The notes: generated by a model from the letters alone, not told the origin. A stretch of 64,000 nt of DNA from an uncultured Sphaerochaeta sp. (GCF_963677315.1 NZ_OY781939.1:1612001-1676000); one strand, 5' to 3'; positions 1 through 9,114 are shown, counted from the first letter of the stretch. Program-made: numbers and translations.

Positions 1-168
1 AATCTCCATTGCATAGAGGGCTGAGTTAATAATCCTCACATTGCCTCCATCCACTAGAAAAGTCACACGATCCCCGGCTCCGATGCCCAAAGCTGTCCTA
101 ACGTCCTTGGGGATGGTCACCTGACCTTTGGCCATCACTTTTGCATTGTCAATAAATTGCTGTGCCAT
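1..168 (-). CDS. AbrB/MazE/SpoVT-type DNA-binding protein (partial)
   Basis: The 56 visible N-terminal residues run off the left edge. They carry the swapped-hairpin AbrB signature: 'KGQVTIPKDVR' at about residues 14-24, followed by 'LGIGAGDRVTFLVDGG'. Proteins with this fold are transcription factors or the antitoxin halves of toxin-antitoxin modules. The ATG at 168 has a good GGAGGA ribosome site at 172-177. A perfect palindrome lies directly upstream, as expected of an autoregulated antitoxin. The partner, if any, would lie beyond the window. Family assignment is firm; an antitoxin role is inferred. Confidence 0.85.
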   Translation of the reverse strand, partial: MAQQFIDNAKVMAKGQVTIPKDVRTALGIGAGDRVTFLVDGGNVRIINSALYAMEI

Positions 169-178
169 TTTATCCTCC

Positions 179-200
179 AAAGTAGGGAATTCCCTACTTT
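179..200. promoter_or_regulatory. 22-bp perfect palindrome upstream of the AbrB-type gene
   Basis: The half-site AAAGTAGGGAA is followed immediately by its exact complement TTCCCTACTTT, next to the ribosome site of the AbrB-type gene. Position and perfect dyad symmetry suggest the autoregulatory operator. The central GGGA..TCCC core also occurs in the palindrome before the antitoxin at 17.8 kb. Binding is inferred. Confidence 0.6.
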
Positions 201-287
201 CAATGTACCATGGGCGTCCCATATTGACAAGTCCTCTTTTCAGAAGTATGTGGCATATGAAGACCAAGAAATCTCCAATCTTGCTGA

Positions 288-1697
288 CTATTGCTGATCC
301 TCTGGTTCTGTCTCTCTTGGAGCTACACGCTCCATAGAGAGATTTGCATAGGCGAATATTGCTACCACAATGGGAGTCAACCAGCAGAATATTGCATAGG
401 GAGCATAGGCACCCGCTGATACACCCAAGGCTGAATACACAAAGACAGCACTGCTGTTCCATGGAATCAAGGGAGCGGTGAGGGTACCTCCGGCTTCCAA
501 GGTACGGGTGAGGTTTTTCAGTTTAAGCCTCTGGCTACGATAATTTTCCTCGTACATTTGCCCTGGGAGTATGACAGCGAGATATTGGTTTGCACTAAAT
601 ATATTTATCAAGATTGAGGTAAAGATGACGGTCACCGTCAGATTACCGACCGTGCCAACAAACCGGGATAGTTTCAGGACAATACTGTGGAGCATCCCTG
701 TCCGGTCCATAATCCCGCCGAGGGCAAGAGAGATGAGGGCGAGGATGACCACGTTATACATGCTCTCCATGCCTCCTCGGGAGAACAATGTATCGATTTC
801 CTCACTCCCGGTGTTACTCACGTAACCGCTATGGATGGTTTCAAAGAGTTGCTCCAGACTACCTCCCTGGAATAGAAGCGTTGTAATTCCCCCAAGAATA
901 AGCCCTGTTATGAGGCAAGGGATGGCAGGTACCTTAAGAAAAATAAGGATAATAACTGCTAGTGGGGGTATGAACAACCAGAACGTGAAGTTGAAGTGTT
1001 CCTGGATACTTTCTGTATAGGTTGCCACCTCCCCCATCGCTCCACCTTCAGAGACAGTGAATCCCAGTATGGTGAACACAACCAAAGAGAGGGCCATTGC
1101 CGGAATCGTGGAATAGAGCATATGCCGGATATGATCAAAGAGATTAACACCAAGCACTGAAGAGGTCAGGTTGGTGGAATCAGACATGGGAGAAATCTTG
1201 TCACCAAAAAAGGCCCCGGAGACGATAGCACCTGCACTCATGGCAACTGGGATGCCCAGTCCTTCACCGACACCAACAGCAGCTACTCCGATGGTTCCGA
1301 TTGTTGTCCAGGAACTCCCGGTTATCAAGGACATCAAACCACAGAAAAGGAAGATGAGCGGGAGGAACCATCGGGCTGTTAGTACCTTAAATCCAAAATA
1401 CATCAGCGCCGGGACAATACCACTGGAAATCCAAACCCCTATGAGTATCCCTATAATCAGCAGAATCAACAACGCGGGTATCGTCCTGCTGATCGCCCCC
1501 TTGAATCCTTCCCTGATTATTTCCCAAGAACAACCACTTGCATATGCACATATTCCGGCTGTAGTCGCACCAAGAAACAGTGCAAAATGGGGTTGGGTGT
1601 CCAGCATGAAGATGGAAACCCACAAGGCTATGCCTGTAATGACAAGAGGAATCAGGGATACATAAATCGATGGCAATGGAGCTTCTTTCTTAAACAT
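288..1697 (-). CDS. nhaC: NhaC-family Na+/H+ antiporter
   Basis: This 469-residue polytopic membrane protein has about a dozen hydrophobic segments. It carries the NhaC-type features 'GSSWTTIGTIGVA' and 'GAFFGDKISPMSDSTNL' (about residues 130-180), the latter being the conserved acidic ion-path region. Length is normal for NhaC. It would exchange Na+ (or malate/lactate with Na+ in some relatives) for H+ across the inner membrane. The ATG at 1697 has a GGGAG site about 10 bases upstream. It appears monocistronic. Exact substrate cannot be read from sequence. Confidence 0.88.
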   Translation of the reverse strand: MFKKEAPLPSIYVSLIPLVITGIALWVSIFMLDTQPHFALFLGATTAGICAYASGCSWEIIREGFKGAISRTIPALLILLIIGILIGVWISSGIVPALMYFGFKVLTARWFLPLIFLFCGLMSLITGSSWTTIGTIGVAAVGVGEGLGIPVAMSAGAIVSGAFFGDKISPMSDSTNLTSSVLGVNLFDHIRHMLYSTIPAMALSLVVFTILGFTVSEGGAMGEVATYTESIQEHFNFTFWLFIPPLAVIILIFLKVPAIPCLITGLILGGITTLLFQGGSLEQLFETIHSGYVSNTGSEEIDTLFSRGGMESMYNVVILALISLALGGIMDRTGMLHSIVLKLSRFVGTVGNLTVTVIFTSILINIFSANQYLAVILPGQMYEENYRSQRLKLKNLTRTLEAGGTLTAPLIPWNSSAVFVYSALGVSAGAYAPYAIFCWLTPIVVAIFAYANLSMERVAPRETEPEDQQ

Positions 1698-2137
1698 GAA
1701 ATGACATCTCCCAAGGTGTTGTATGCATACTACAGAGAATAGAAAGCAATATACTCAAGTTTACGTAAAACCTTATAATATCAATGCTTTCTAATCTGGT
1801 ACGCTTAGTACCACTTTACCAGCAGGAGATATAATGTCAACCGCCATCCATGTAGTTATTCTGGGGAAGATAGTTCCAGATTATTTAGCTGTGCAATAAG
1901 GACAGAACCTTTACCTTCGACTAGAATCCTCTAATGAGAGATATCGCAAGTACCCATACTTTTTATTATGCATCTGCAAACTGCATCATCTTTCGTCCAC
2001 ATAGAACTTTGCTTCCAATGCATGTTTCTTATCTTTGACTGAGAAACGCTTCCCTTGCGTGATACCCGCATAAAGGAGTATCTGCTATATTCCGGCATGT
2101 ATATACTATTTTTTTATAAATTTCTAAATTTATGCCG
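1698..2137. other. Intergenic region between nhaC and fic
   Basis: This 440-bp AT-rich divergent intergenic stretch holds the promoters of the flanking genes. I see no convincing ORF or RNA gene in it. Confidence 0.5.
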
Positions 2138-2154
2138 ATAGTATGCTATACTAT
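2138..2154 (+). promoter_or_regulatory. Palindrome and -10 region before fic
   Basis: ATAGTAT and its complement ATACTAT flank a 3-bp centre. The right arm contains a TATACT -10-like box, and the GGAGG ribosome site follows at 2161-2165. The dyad overlaps the putative promoter, so it may be an autoregulatory operator for the HTH-bearing Fic protein. Confidence 0.45.
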
Positions 2155-2170
2155 TACTAGGGAGGATCTT

Positions 2171-3073
2171 ATGCGGTATTACTCAGTCGCAGAAATTGCT
2201 CAAAGATGGTCCATGAGCGAACGAGGGGTGAGGAATTATTGTGCTCAAGGCAGAATTGAGGGAGCATTCCTGAAAGGGAAAACCTGGATGATTCCTGATG
2301 GAGCTACCAAGCCTGAAAAAGAAACGACATCGCAGAGAACTTCCTCTTCTCTGTTGGCTCGCCTGAAGGAAGAGAAGCACTCCAGGAGGAAGGGAGGTAT
2401 TTACCAGAAACTCCAGATAGACATGACCTATAATTCAAACCACATGGAAGGAAGCCAGCTCACGCATGAACAAACTCGGTATATCTATGAAACCAATACC
2501 ATCGGTCTTGAGAATACCATCTTGCAAGTCGACGACATTGTAGAGACAGCGAACCATTTTCGTTGCATTGACCTGATGATTGATCGAGCAACATTCACGC
2601 TTAGTGAGGCGTTTATCAAACAACTGCATGCCATCTTGAAGACAGGTACCAGTGATAGCCGAAAGGATTGGATTGGCATAGGAGCATATAAAAAACTCCC
2701 CAATGAGGTTGGAGGTTTTGAAACAGTGCCTCCTGAGCAGGTCGCAGAACAGATGCAAGCTTTGCTTGCCTCCTATCACTCAATCGAGGAAAAGACACTT
2801 GATGATATCCTTGAATTCCATGTTCACTTTGAGCTCATTCATCCATTCCAAGATGGTAATGGACGGGTCGGAAGATTGATTATGTTCAAGGAGTGCCTCC
2901 GTTCAAACATCACTCCCTTTATCATAACCGATGATATGAAGCTCTATTATTATAGGGGTCTCAGTGAATGGAAGAGAGAAAAGGGATTCCTTCGCGATAG
3001 ATGCCTCGCTGCGCAGGATACGTTTAGGCAGTACTTGGACTACTTCAGGATTCCTTATGATACGAAATCCTGA
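2171..3073 (+). CDS. Fic-family AMP-transferase with N-terminal HTH
   Basis: About 300 residues. The N-terminus (residues 1-42) is a MerR/excisionase-like helix-turn-helix ('YYSVAEIAQRWSMSERGVRNY'). The Fic core carries the catalytic motif 'HPFQDGNGR' at about 224-232, matching HPFx[D/E]GNGR. An intact N-terminal inhibitory motif (S/T)xxxE(G/N) is present as 'SNHMEG' at 89-94, so this is a class II, self-inhibited Fic enzyme with inhibition and catalysis in one chain. It probably AMPylates a protein hydroxyl. A GTG/ATG start 39 bases upstream is possible in frame, but the ATG at 2171 sits after a clear GGAGG. It lies beside toxin-like genes but has no separate antitoxin. Confidence 0.88.
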   Translation: MRYYSVAEIAQRWSMSERGVRNYCAQGRIEGAFLKGKTWMIPDGATKPEKETTSQRTSSSLLARLKEEKHSRRKGGIYQKLQIDMTYNSNHMEGSQLTHEQTRYIYETNTIGLENTILQVDDIVETANHFRCIDLMIDRATFTLSEAFIKQLHAILKTGTSDSRKDWIGIGAYKKLPNEVGGFETVPPEQVAEQMQALLASYHSIEEKTLDDILEFHVHFELIHPFQDGNGRVGRLIMFKECLRSNITPFIITDDMKLYYYRGLSEWKREKGFLRDRCLAAQDTFRQYLDYFRIPYDTKS

Positions 3074-3086
3074 TATATGGAAGGCT

Positions 3087-3120
3087 GGGTGCCCAGAGAA
3101 AGGCACCCTTCTTCCCTTTT
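3087..3120. terminator. Terminator after fic, probably bidirectional
   Basis: A perfect 7-bp stem (GGGTGCC / GGCACCC, 8-nt loop) is followed by a pyrimidine-rich TTCTTCCCTTTT tail. It lies between the convergent fic gene and the SHOCT-like operon. Confidence 0.75.
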
Positions 3121-3121
3121 C

Positions 3122-3547
3122 CTACCTGCAGAACACCTGTACCGTAGACTCATCAGAGTCCACGTCGATGCTCATCAGCTCAAGGGCTTCCATGATCTCC
3201 TGCATGTTCTGTGCATCAATTGCCCCAAAGTCAAAAGGAATGCCGCTATCGTGCATGGACTCCTGGATCTTGTCCTGAGCTTCGGTGGGAATCAACTTGG
3301 AGATGTTCAACCCAGCCTTGACCAGTGCAAGGGGGACCTTGACCGAAACCCGCTCACTGGACTTCCCTTCCTTCGGTTCTACTTTTACATAGAGGTACTT
3401 CCCCCGGATATCTCCTGGTTGGGTTTCCCTGATGCTTTCCATCTTCCCAGAGTCCTTTTCCATGGCTGAGAGCAGTTTCTCCGCTTCGTCGGGGGTAAGT
3501 TTCCCCTCACTGAGCATATGCAATATTCTTAGTCTTTCTTCACTCAT
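3122..3547 (-). CDS. SHOCT-like domain protein
   Basis: 141 residues. The first 35 residues ('LRILHMLSEGKLTPDEAEKLLSAME') match the short helical SHOCT-like/YvlB N-terminal domain. A mixed region follows, with 'VSVKVPLALVKAGLNISKLIP' and an acidic C-terminus. There is no membrane segment. It is the last gene of a three-gene minus-strand operon with a small membrane protein and a DUF2089 regulator, an arrangement I recall from Firmicutes and spirochaetes. Molecular role unknown; a link to envelope or bacteriocin stress is speculative. Confidence 0.7.
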   Translation of the reverse strand: MSEERLRILHMLSEGKLTPDEAEKLLSAMEKDSGKMESIRETQPGDIRGKYLYVKVEPKEGKSSERVSVKVPLALVKAGLNISKLIPTEAQDKIQESMHDSGIPFDFGAIDAQNMQEIMEALELMSIDVDSDESTVQVFCR

Positions 3548-3560
3548 TTTTTTTCTTCTC

Positions 3561-3833
3561 CTAGATTATGTGAATCTCTATATCTTTGTCTTTCGATCGA
3601 AACGCAAGTTCCGTTCCAATGGTAGCACTCAGGAGTGATGGCAGCGCCTTGATCAAGGGAAAGTAAGAGCGAGCCTGCCTCGCTGTCCCTGGAATAAGTA
3701 GAAGGATGAAATATGCAACCGCACCAAGTATGAGGACAGGAACAAACAGCAAGTAGATGAGTCCCAAGGGAAACCAGAATCTATGGGGTCTTTTCTCCCC
3801 CTGTACCCTGCAATCTAAAAGCATTGGTAGCAT
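3561..3833 (-). CDS. Small membrane protein of the DUF2089 operon
   Basis: 90 residues with one long hydrophobic stretch ('FPLGLIYLLFVPVLILGAV' onward, about residues 21-48), enough for one or two membrane passes. A basic, polar C-terminus follows. The start codon overlaps the stop of the DUF2089 gene (TAATG), so translation is coupled. No family recognised. Its sandwiching between DUF2089 and SHOCT-like genes implies a shared function. Confidence 0.7.
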   Translation of the reverse strand: MLPMLLDCRVQGEKRPHRFWFPLGLIYLLFVPVLILGAVAYFILLLIPGTARQARSYFPLIKALPSLLSATIGTELAFRSKDKDIEIHII

Positions 3834-4198
3834 TATTCCATCTCCTTCAGTGCATCACTGGCAGTAATCTCTCCCCGCTCAATCCGGTCCAGGACACTTG
3901 ATATCGGACTGGAAACCTTCACCGTGACATCCACGATATCAAGCTGGTTAGCAATGCGATTTAGGCGGTTCTTCACCGTTGGGTAGCTGATATTGAAGAT
4001 CGACTCCATCTGTTTGATCGATCCATTGGTCTTGATGAACGCTGCAATGAAAATCTGGTCTTCCATGCTGAGCTCTGCAAAGGGAGGCAGCTGGAAATTT
4101 CCTTCTATGGTTATGTTGTCCTCTGGTACCCGTACCTGGGTTATTACGAACTTCTTTCCCCCGGTCATCGAGAGCAACTTTTGCCAACTGTGTTCCAT
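3833..4198 (-). CDS. DUF2089-family putative transcriptional regulator
   Basis: 121 residues. A helix-turn-helix is visible in 'GSIKQMESIFNISYPTVKNRLNRI' (about 58-82), typical of DUF2089. A C-terminal helical segment 'VLDRIERGEITASDALKEM' resembles SHOCT-like helices. It is first in its operon with a GGAGT ribosome site. A perfect inverted repeat lies immediately upstream, suggesting autoregulation. Family firm; targets unknown. Confidence 0.8.
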   Translation of the reverse strand: MEHSWQKLLSMTGGKKFVITQVRVPEDNITIEGNFQLPPFAELSMEDQIFIAAFIKTNGSIKQMESIFNISYPTVKNRLNRIANQLDIVDVTVKVSSPISSVLDRIERGEITASDALKEME

Positions 4199-4206
4199 AA
4201 CGACTC

Positions 4207-4227
4207 CTTAGATGTATTCAATCTAAG
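4207..4227. promoter_or_regulatory. Inverted repeat upstream of DUF2089 gene
   Basis: CTTAGAT, 7-nt spacer, ATCTAAG: a perfect 7-bp dyad abutting the DUF2089 ribosome site. Candidate operator for the operon's own HTH protein. The AT-rich 4228-4331 stretch behind it probably holds the promoter. Confidence 0.45.
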
Positions 4228-4331
4228 AGGGAATAACATAAAAGTCAATATTTATATATTAACTTTTTTAATATTTTTAATAGATATTATTAAGATTGTT
4301 AATTTTTATGTACATTATATAGAATATTAGT

Positions 4332-4931
4332 CTATTCTCGTACCAATTCTACGAATGCGACATCAAGCAGTTTCCTCTCTGATACACTGCCATGTCTATC
4401 CTTGGTTACCTTGAGCAGTTCCTGCCACCCCTCGGGGCCAACCGGAATGATTATGATACCCTCAGGAGCAAGCTGATCAAGCAGTGGTTTTGGGATGTTT
4501 TTTGGTGCTGCGGTTACCATGATCCGGTCAAACGGGGCATGCTCAGGCCAGCCAAGGTTGCCATCGGCCACTCGGTAGTGGATGTTCCTATATCCCAAAG
4601 AACTTAGTCTCTCTTCTGCCTTCTTGCTTAATTCGCTGATTCGTTCAACCGTATACAGCTCACCAGAAAACTCAGCAAGGAAGGCACTCTGGTAGCCACT
4701 GCCCGTTCCGATCTCCAGTACTGTTTGGGTTTTGTTCAGTTCAAGTTGCTCGGTCATATAGGCAACCAAGCTTGGCTGGCTGATGGTCTGTCCATGTCCG
4801 ATGGGAAGTGGACGGTCAAGGGAAGAGAGGGCTTTGTAGGGTTCATCCACAAAGCGGGAGCGGTTCAGAGAGGAAAAGAACTGCAAGAGCTTCTCATCCA
4901 TATACACAAGCATACCACCGGAGTAAGACAA
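4332..4931 (-). CDS. pcm: Protein-L-isoaspartate O-methyltransferase
   Basis: 199 residues, a normal length for Pcm. The SAM-binding motif I is 'VLEIGTGSGYQSAFLAE'. It is preceded by the substrate-loop signature 'RPLPIGHGQTISQPSLVAYM' and followed by 'YRVADGNLGWPEHAPFDRIMVTAA'. The enzyme methylates isoaspartyl residues in damaged proteins so that they revert to aspartate. The start is uncertain: the longest frame begins with TTG at 4931, but ATG codons at 4913 and 4901 are also possible and a GGTGG lies just before them. Monocistronic. Confidence 0.9.
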   Translation of the reverse strand: MSYSGGMLVYMDEKLLQFFSSLNRSRFVDEPYKALSSLDRPLPIGHGQTISQPSLVAYMTEQLELNKTQTVLEIGTGSGYQSAFLAEFSGELYTVERISELSKKAEERLSSLGYRNIHYRVADGNLGWPEHAPFDRIMVTAAPKNIPKPLLDQLAPEGIIIIPVGPEGWQELLKVTKDRHGSVSERKLLDVAFVELVRE

Positions 4932-5563
4932 TGATAAGAGACGAAAGAGTCAGAGATTATCCAAGAGGTTATGAACCATAAATAGTCCATCATTTTTGAT
5001 GGGGTAAACGAATTTCTCTGTTATTCTTTTCACTTTTGAGGGAGTAGACCGTTACTTCCTCATTTCTGAAAGGGTATCACTAAGTACACGAAAGGTACCC
5101 ATTTCCTAAAAGCAGTAGAACTATATATACCCATTGAACGGCTTCTTGTGTTCAATCAGAATCATGTGGACTTAATAATACACAGTTTACAATGGCTTCT
5201 TTTAAAAAGAAATGTCCCCTTAAGTTTGTTTTAGACTCCTTATCAATAGGCCTCTAAAAGCTGATCGTTGATACTTATCAGCCCTATTTATTGCAGGGGA
5301 GGAATCCCATTGTGATTCCCTCTGGAATAGGTATGCATCCCGTCTTGAATTTCCCTCACTCTCTCAATCTTTATGAAAGCAAAATCGTATTCCATGAGCT
5401 TCTCTTTTTCCTGCTTCTTTATCTATTTTTAAAAAACCATTTTTTTATCACTACCCGCGGAACAACAAAAGAAAAATACTAGCTAGCATCGACAACCAAA
5501 AAAGATTAGAATCAATGAAAAATGGTAATTTAACTCATAGCAATGTTTCTGATAGGAGTATCA
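4932..5563. other. Gene-poor interval
   Basis: About 630 bp of AT-rich sequence between divergently transcribed pcm and the zinc-ribbon gene. I find no supported gene, RNA or repeat, only a plausible AGGAG ribosome site at its right end. Confidence 0.5.
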
Positions 5564-6355
5564 ATGATTTGTCCTAACTGTGGTGCTTACTGTGCCGTAG
5601 AATCAAACTACTGCTCACAATGCGGGGAGTGTTTGCATATAATATGTTTGAATTGTGGACGAGATCTTCTTACAACTGTAAATTTTTGCCCTTACTGTGG
5701 TACAAAAAATCAAATTCTTGATGAGAAAGAGGCAACCTTACCCAGTGTACCAGAATCTGAAGAAACTGAAATAACAGTTGGAACATCCCCCCAGTCCATG
5801 CACATTCAATTTAATGATCCTGCATATTCCAAAGAATCATACGATACCTTAGATATTGAACAAGAAAGCCCAAGAAGCTCTTCACCAATAAAGACAACCT
5901 CAATATCTAAGATAAATATTAAAAACGACCATAACAATGATATACTTAGTCCAATAACCAGCACCACTGATGACGGAAAAGTGCACTGGAATACTGTGAT
6001 TGATGGCCTTCCCTTTAGATATGCTACTTTCTTTTCATATATTGGAGTTTGGATTGGAATTCTCATCACAATTATTAGTCTATTTGTCTTCTATGACATG
6101 ATTATAACTTATATTGTTATCATTCCTTTTCTAATTATCCAGATATTTATTGCATTAGGATTATACAGATTCAATCTTCGCTCTTATCTTACTCTAATGG
6201 GCTTAACATGGGTCTCAGTTATCATCTATTTCATAGCACTCTGTTTATCCCTCTTTTCGGGAAGTTTTCCATTGATCTTTTCAAATGTATGTTCAATGGT
6301 ATTCTGTGTTTTACTCTTAATATATTTCTCGAAAAGAAGTAAGGCTTATAAATAG
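5564..6355 (+). CDS. Double zinc-ribbon membrane protein
   Basis: 263 residues. Three CxxC pairs and a final CPYCG in the first 55 residues ('CPNCG', 'CSQCG', 'CLNCG', 'CPYCG') form two zinc ribbons. An acidic, Ser/Thr-rich low-complexity linker (about 60-150) follows, then four to five hydrophobic segments at the C-terminus. The protein is probably an inner-membrane anchor with a cytosolic metal-binding head. The ATG at 5564 is preferred over one 21 bases upstream because AGGAG sits at 5554-5558. AT-rich codon use differs from the following sugar locus. No specific function assigned. Confidence 0.75.
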   Translation: MICPNCGAYCAVESNYCSQCGECLHIICLNCGRDLLTTVNFCPYCGTKNQILDEKEATLPSVPESEETEITVGTSPQSMHIQFNDPAYSKESYDTLDIEQESPRSSSPIKTTSISKINIKNDHNNDILSPITSTTDDGKVHWNTVIDGLPFRYATFFSYIGVWIGILITIISLFVFYDMIITYIVIIPFLIIQIFIALGLYRFNLRSYLTLMGLTWVSVIIYFIALCLSLFSGSFPLIFSNVCSMVFCVLLLIYFSKRSKAYK

Positions 6356-6559
6356 AACTGAATGTCTTTACTCAGTTCCAAGGCAAGTTGCAATACATGA
6401 GAAAGGCAGGCCGTTGTTATCCATTGATAAGATTCAAGAATCCACCCTTTGAAAGCAAGTCCTTCATCCTGTTCTTATGGATAATATCAACATCGAACTA
6501 ATTAACTGAATTAGTTTGATGCACATATAAGGCTACAATTGAAACCTATCGTCAGCAGT

Positions 6560-8290
6560 CTATCTTACGCATAGAGTGGCCAATGAATCCCTCAGTCTCT
6601 CAAACTCAGCATCCTCTGTATTGATGAATATCCCAATTTGTCCAATGGGGTACTCTCTCTCTACTGTACAGGGGCCGGTAATGGTCATTCCTGCAAAAAG
6701 ATCGTACCAGGAACCGTCAGGAAGGGTAACAGCACGTGACTTCTTTCCCTCTTCCAGAATGGGGGCAACCAACAGAGAACTACCCAATAGATACTGGTCG
6801 TAGATATCAGCGTATACACTACCAAATGCATAGAACATAGGCCTCATCATCGGCTGCAATGTTTCCTTGGAAACAGTTGCTTCCCTGACAAGATACCACC
6901 TGAGTTCATTTCTCATGGCGCTGTAGCGTTTGGTAATGGAGAGCACCGCTTCTCCATACAGCTCAGCCATACGCCATGGACTTCGGTCGTTGATACGATC
7001 TTCGCTCTTCATCACTTCACTGAACTGTCCTCCTACCGGCTCAGAGTGCCACTGCATCACAGGAACCAGAGAACCCAGTTCATAGCTTCTGAGGTATAGT
7101 TCCATGGAGGGCATTGGACCGGCGAACCCGCCGATGTCAAAGCTCCACCAGAAGATTCCTGAGATTGCTGCACTAAGACCCGCATTCAGAACTGCTTTCA
7201 GCTCCGACCACCGGGAGAGCTGGTCACCTGCCCAGAAGAGCATAGAACCTTGTGCACCCAGATATCCAGCTCGGCTGAAGGTAATACGCTCTGGGCCGAT
7301 GAACTCCTGATACGCCTCAATATAGCTCTGAGGGTAGCGGTTACGCATCTCCTTCCCAGTTGAGCCATCATGGAAAAGGACATCATCTGCGAGGATGCAC
7401 TCCCCTCCGTCAGTCTTGAACCCCGAAAGCCCCATATCCATCAGATACTTTCGTTTGGAGAACCACCAGTCTCGTGTTTCTGGGTTGGTGAAATCGGGAA
7501 CCATGGAGCCAGCGAACCAGTTTCCTTCAGGAATGGTGTATGGGGTTCCATCCCTGTTCAGTACTACGAGTCCATGCTCACGAACGTAAGCGAGGTCCTC
7601 CTCATGACGCGAGTCACGCCTACCTTCTTCCAAGGCCTTGAAGACAGGACATTGCCATAGAACGAAGTGAACTCCTTGATCGTTCAGCTTCTGCACAAGT
7701 TGTTTGGGATCAGGCCAGAGTCCTGGCTCCTCGCCGAAGGTATAGAATGTCGATTCATCACTCCAAGCTTCCACTACCAAGACTGAAATGGGAAACCCAT
7801 GCAAGCGTGCAGCATCCAAGGCTTCAAGCACATCCTGCTCGCTTCTCCATCGGTTTGCACTTGCCCACTCTCCAAACACCCATGGTGGGGGAAGGGCTAC
7901 CCCTCCAAGGTAAGAGAGTAGCTTTTTCAGGGTTTCCTTGGGCGTCCCGGTTGCAATAACGAGAGAGTCTTCAGGAGAAAATGCTCCTTGCAAGGTGAGC
8001 TGAATACCATCCTCGTCCCCTTGCGACTCGATGGTAAAGACACGGTTACTCTGTACAAGAAAAGCATACTCATCAGAGAGGAACAACGGCTGAGGAAGAT
8101 AGGTATGGGTACCCTGTTGGGTAAATACTTCCTCCACCTCGTTTCTTCTGGAGTGTGAAAGGAACTCAACACGATCAAAATGCTCCCCTGCCCCCCAGAG
8201 ATGTGTCCCTTTGAACTGAAGCCGTACACTGTCCAGTTCCTCAGCCATAACAACACTGGATGCCTTTGCATCCAAATAGATAGATTTCAT
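6560..8290 (-). CDS. Glycoside hydrolase family 31 (alpha-glucosidase/xylosidase type)
   Basis: 576 residues, on the short side for GH31. An N-terminal beta-sandwich (1-130) precedes the TIM barrel. The nucleophile is Asp294 in 'FKTDGGE' and the acid/base is Asp356 in 'WAGDQLSRW'; both are intact. No signal peptide, so it acts in the cytoplasm on imported oligosaccharide. Its ATG overlaps the stop of the upstream permease by 4 bases (ATGA), making it the last gene of the binding protein-permease-permease-hydrolase operon. GH31 covers alpha-glucosidases, alpha-xylosidases and sulfoquinovosidases; the substrate cannot be decided here. Confidence 0.88.
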   Translation of the reverse strand: MKSIYLDAKASSVVMAEELDSVRLQFKGTHLWGAGEHFDRVEFLSHSRRNEVEEVFTQQGTHTYLPQPLFLSDEYAFLVQSNRVFTIESQGDEDGIQLTLQGAFSPEDSLVIATGTPKETLKKLLSYLGGVALPPPWVFGEWASANRWRSEQDVLEALDAARLHGFPISVLVVEAWSDESTFYTFGEEPGLWPDPKQLVQKLNDQGVHFVLWQCPVFKALEEGRRDSRHEEDLAYVREHGLVVLNRDGTPYTIPEGNWFAGSMVPDFTNPETRDWWFSKRKYLMDMGLSGFKTDGGECILADDVLFHDGSTGKEMRNRYPQSYIEAYQEFIGPERITFSRAGYLGAQGSMLFWAGDQLSRWSELKAVLNAGLSAAISGIFWWSFDIGGFAGPMPSMELYLRSYELGSLVPVMQWHSEPVGGQFSEVMKSEDRINDRSPWRMAELYGEAVLSITKRYSAMRNELRWYLVREATVSKETLQPMMRPMFYAFGSVYADIYDQYLLGSSLLVAPILEEGKKSRAVTLPDGSWYDLFAGMTITGPCTVEREYPIGQIGIFINTEDAEFERLRDSLATLCVR

Positions 8291-9114
8291 CCTTTTACTC
8301 CTCCAATTTGGAGACCACTGGCGAAATACCGCTGAGCACCAATGTAGATGATCAGAAGCGGGACTATAGAAATCAGGGAACCGGCCATAAGCAGGTCGTA
8401 CGCTGTCTTGAACTGCCCGGAGAGGGCATTGAGTATGATAGGAAGCGTATAGTTCTTGGGACTGGTCATAAGAACCAACGGCAAGAGATAGTCATTCCAG
8501 GCATCCATGGCGATAATGATCGCCAAGGTTGCGAGGGCTGTCTTGCAGAGCGGGAGAAAAATCGTGATAAATGACCTGAATAATGAGGCTCCATCAATGG
8601 CAGCTGCATCCAGGTACGCATCCGGTATGTTCATCATCTGCTGACGCAGCATGAACACCGCAAAGGCCTTAAAGGTATAGGGAAGAATCAGGGCAAACAA
8701 GGTATCCACCAGATGCAGGTCGTTCATGATCAAGTAGAGCGGTATGAAAAGAACATGACTGGGAAGCATCATGGAAGCAATAAAGAGCATGAACAGAAAC
8801 CCGCTCCCCTTGAAGCGAATCTTTGAGAAGGCGAAGGCTGCCATGGAAGAAGAGAAGAGTGCAACCAGCACCGCACCAGAAGTTACCACCAGCGAGTTAC
8901 CGATGGAGCGGAGCATCCCCGTAAGGGCAAAGAGCTTTTCGTAGGCTTGGAAGGTGGGTTCCTTGGGGAACCACTCGATGGGAACGACCAACAGTGCCCC
9001 CCCACTTTTCAGCGAGGTGGAGATCATCCAGAGAAAGGGGATAATTGCAAGAATTCCCAGCACAATTGCTAGTAGGTGATAGAGGAAGACTTTCGCATGT
9101 ATTTTATACATCAT
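8287..9114 (-). CDS. Sugar ABC transporter permease (MalG type)
   Basis: 275 residues, six predicted membrane helices. The cytoplasmic EAA loop is 'DAAAIDGASLFRSFITIFLPL', the contact for the ATPase. Start overlaps the MalF-type gene by 11 bases and end overlaps the GH31 gene, so translation is coupled. No ATPase is encoded in this locus; as in many bacteria, a shared MsmK/UgpC-type ATPase elsewhere probably energises it. A diverged 168-bp copy of its middle lies at 16965-17132. Confidence 0.92.
   Translation of the reverse strand: MMYKIHAKVFLYHLLAIVLGILAIIPFLWMISTSLKSGGALLVVPIEWFPKEPTFQAYEKLFALTGMLRSIGNSLVVTSGAVLVALFSSSMAAFAFSKIRFKGSGFLFMLFIASMMLPSHVLFIPLYLIMNDLHLVDTLFALILPYTFKAFAVFMLRQQMMNIPDAYLDAAAIDGASLFRSFITIFLPLCKTALATLAIIIAMDAWNDYLLPLVLMTSPKNYTLPIILNALSGQFKTAYDLLMAGSLISIVPLLIIYIGAQRYFASGLQIGGVKG

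Noticed and set aside
4932..5563. A small ORF at 5291-5482
   Set aside because: No ribosome site, a low-complexity phenylalanine/leucine-rich translation and no family match.
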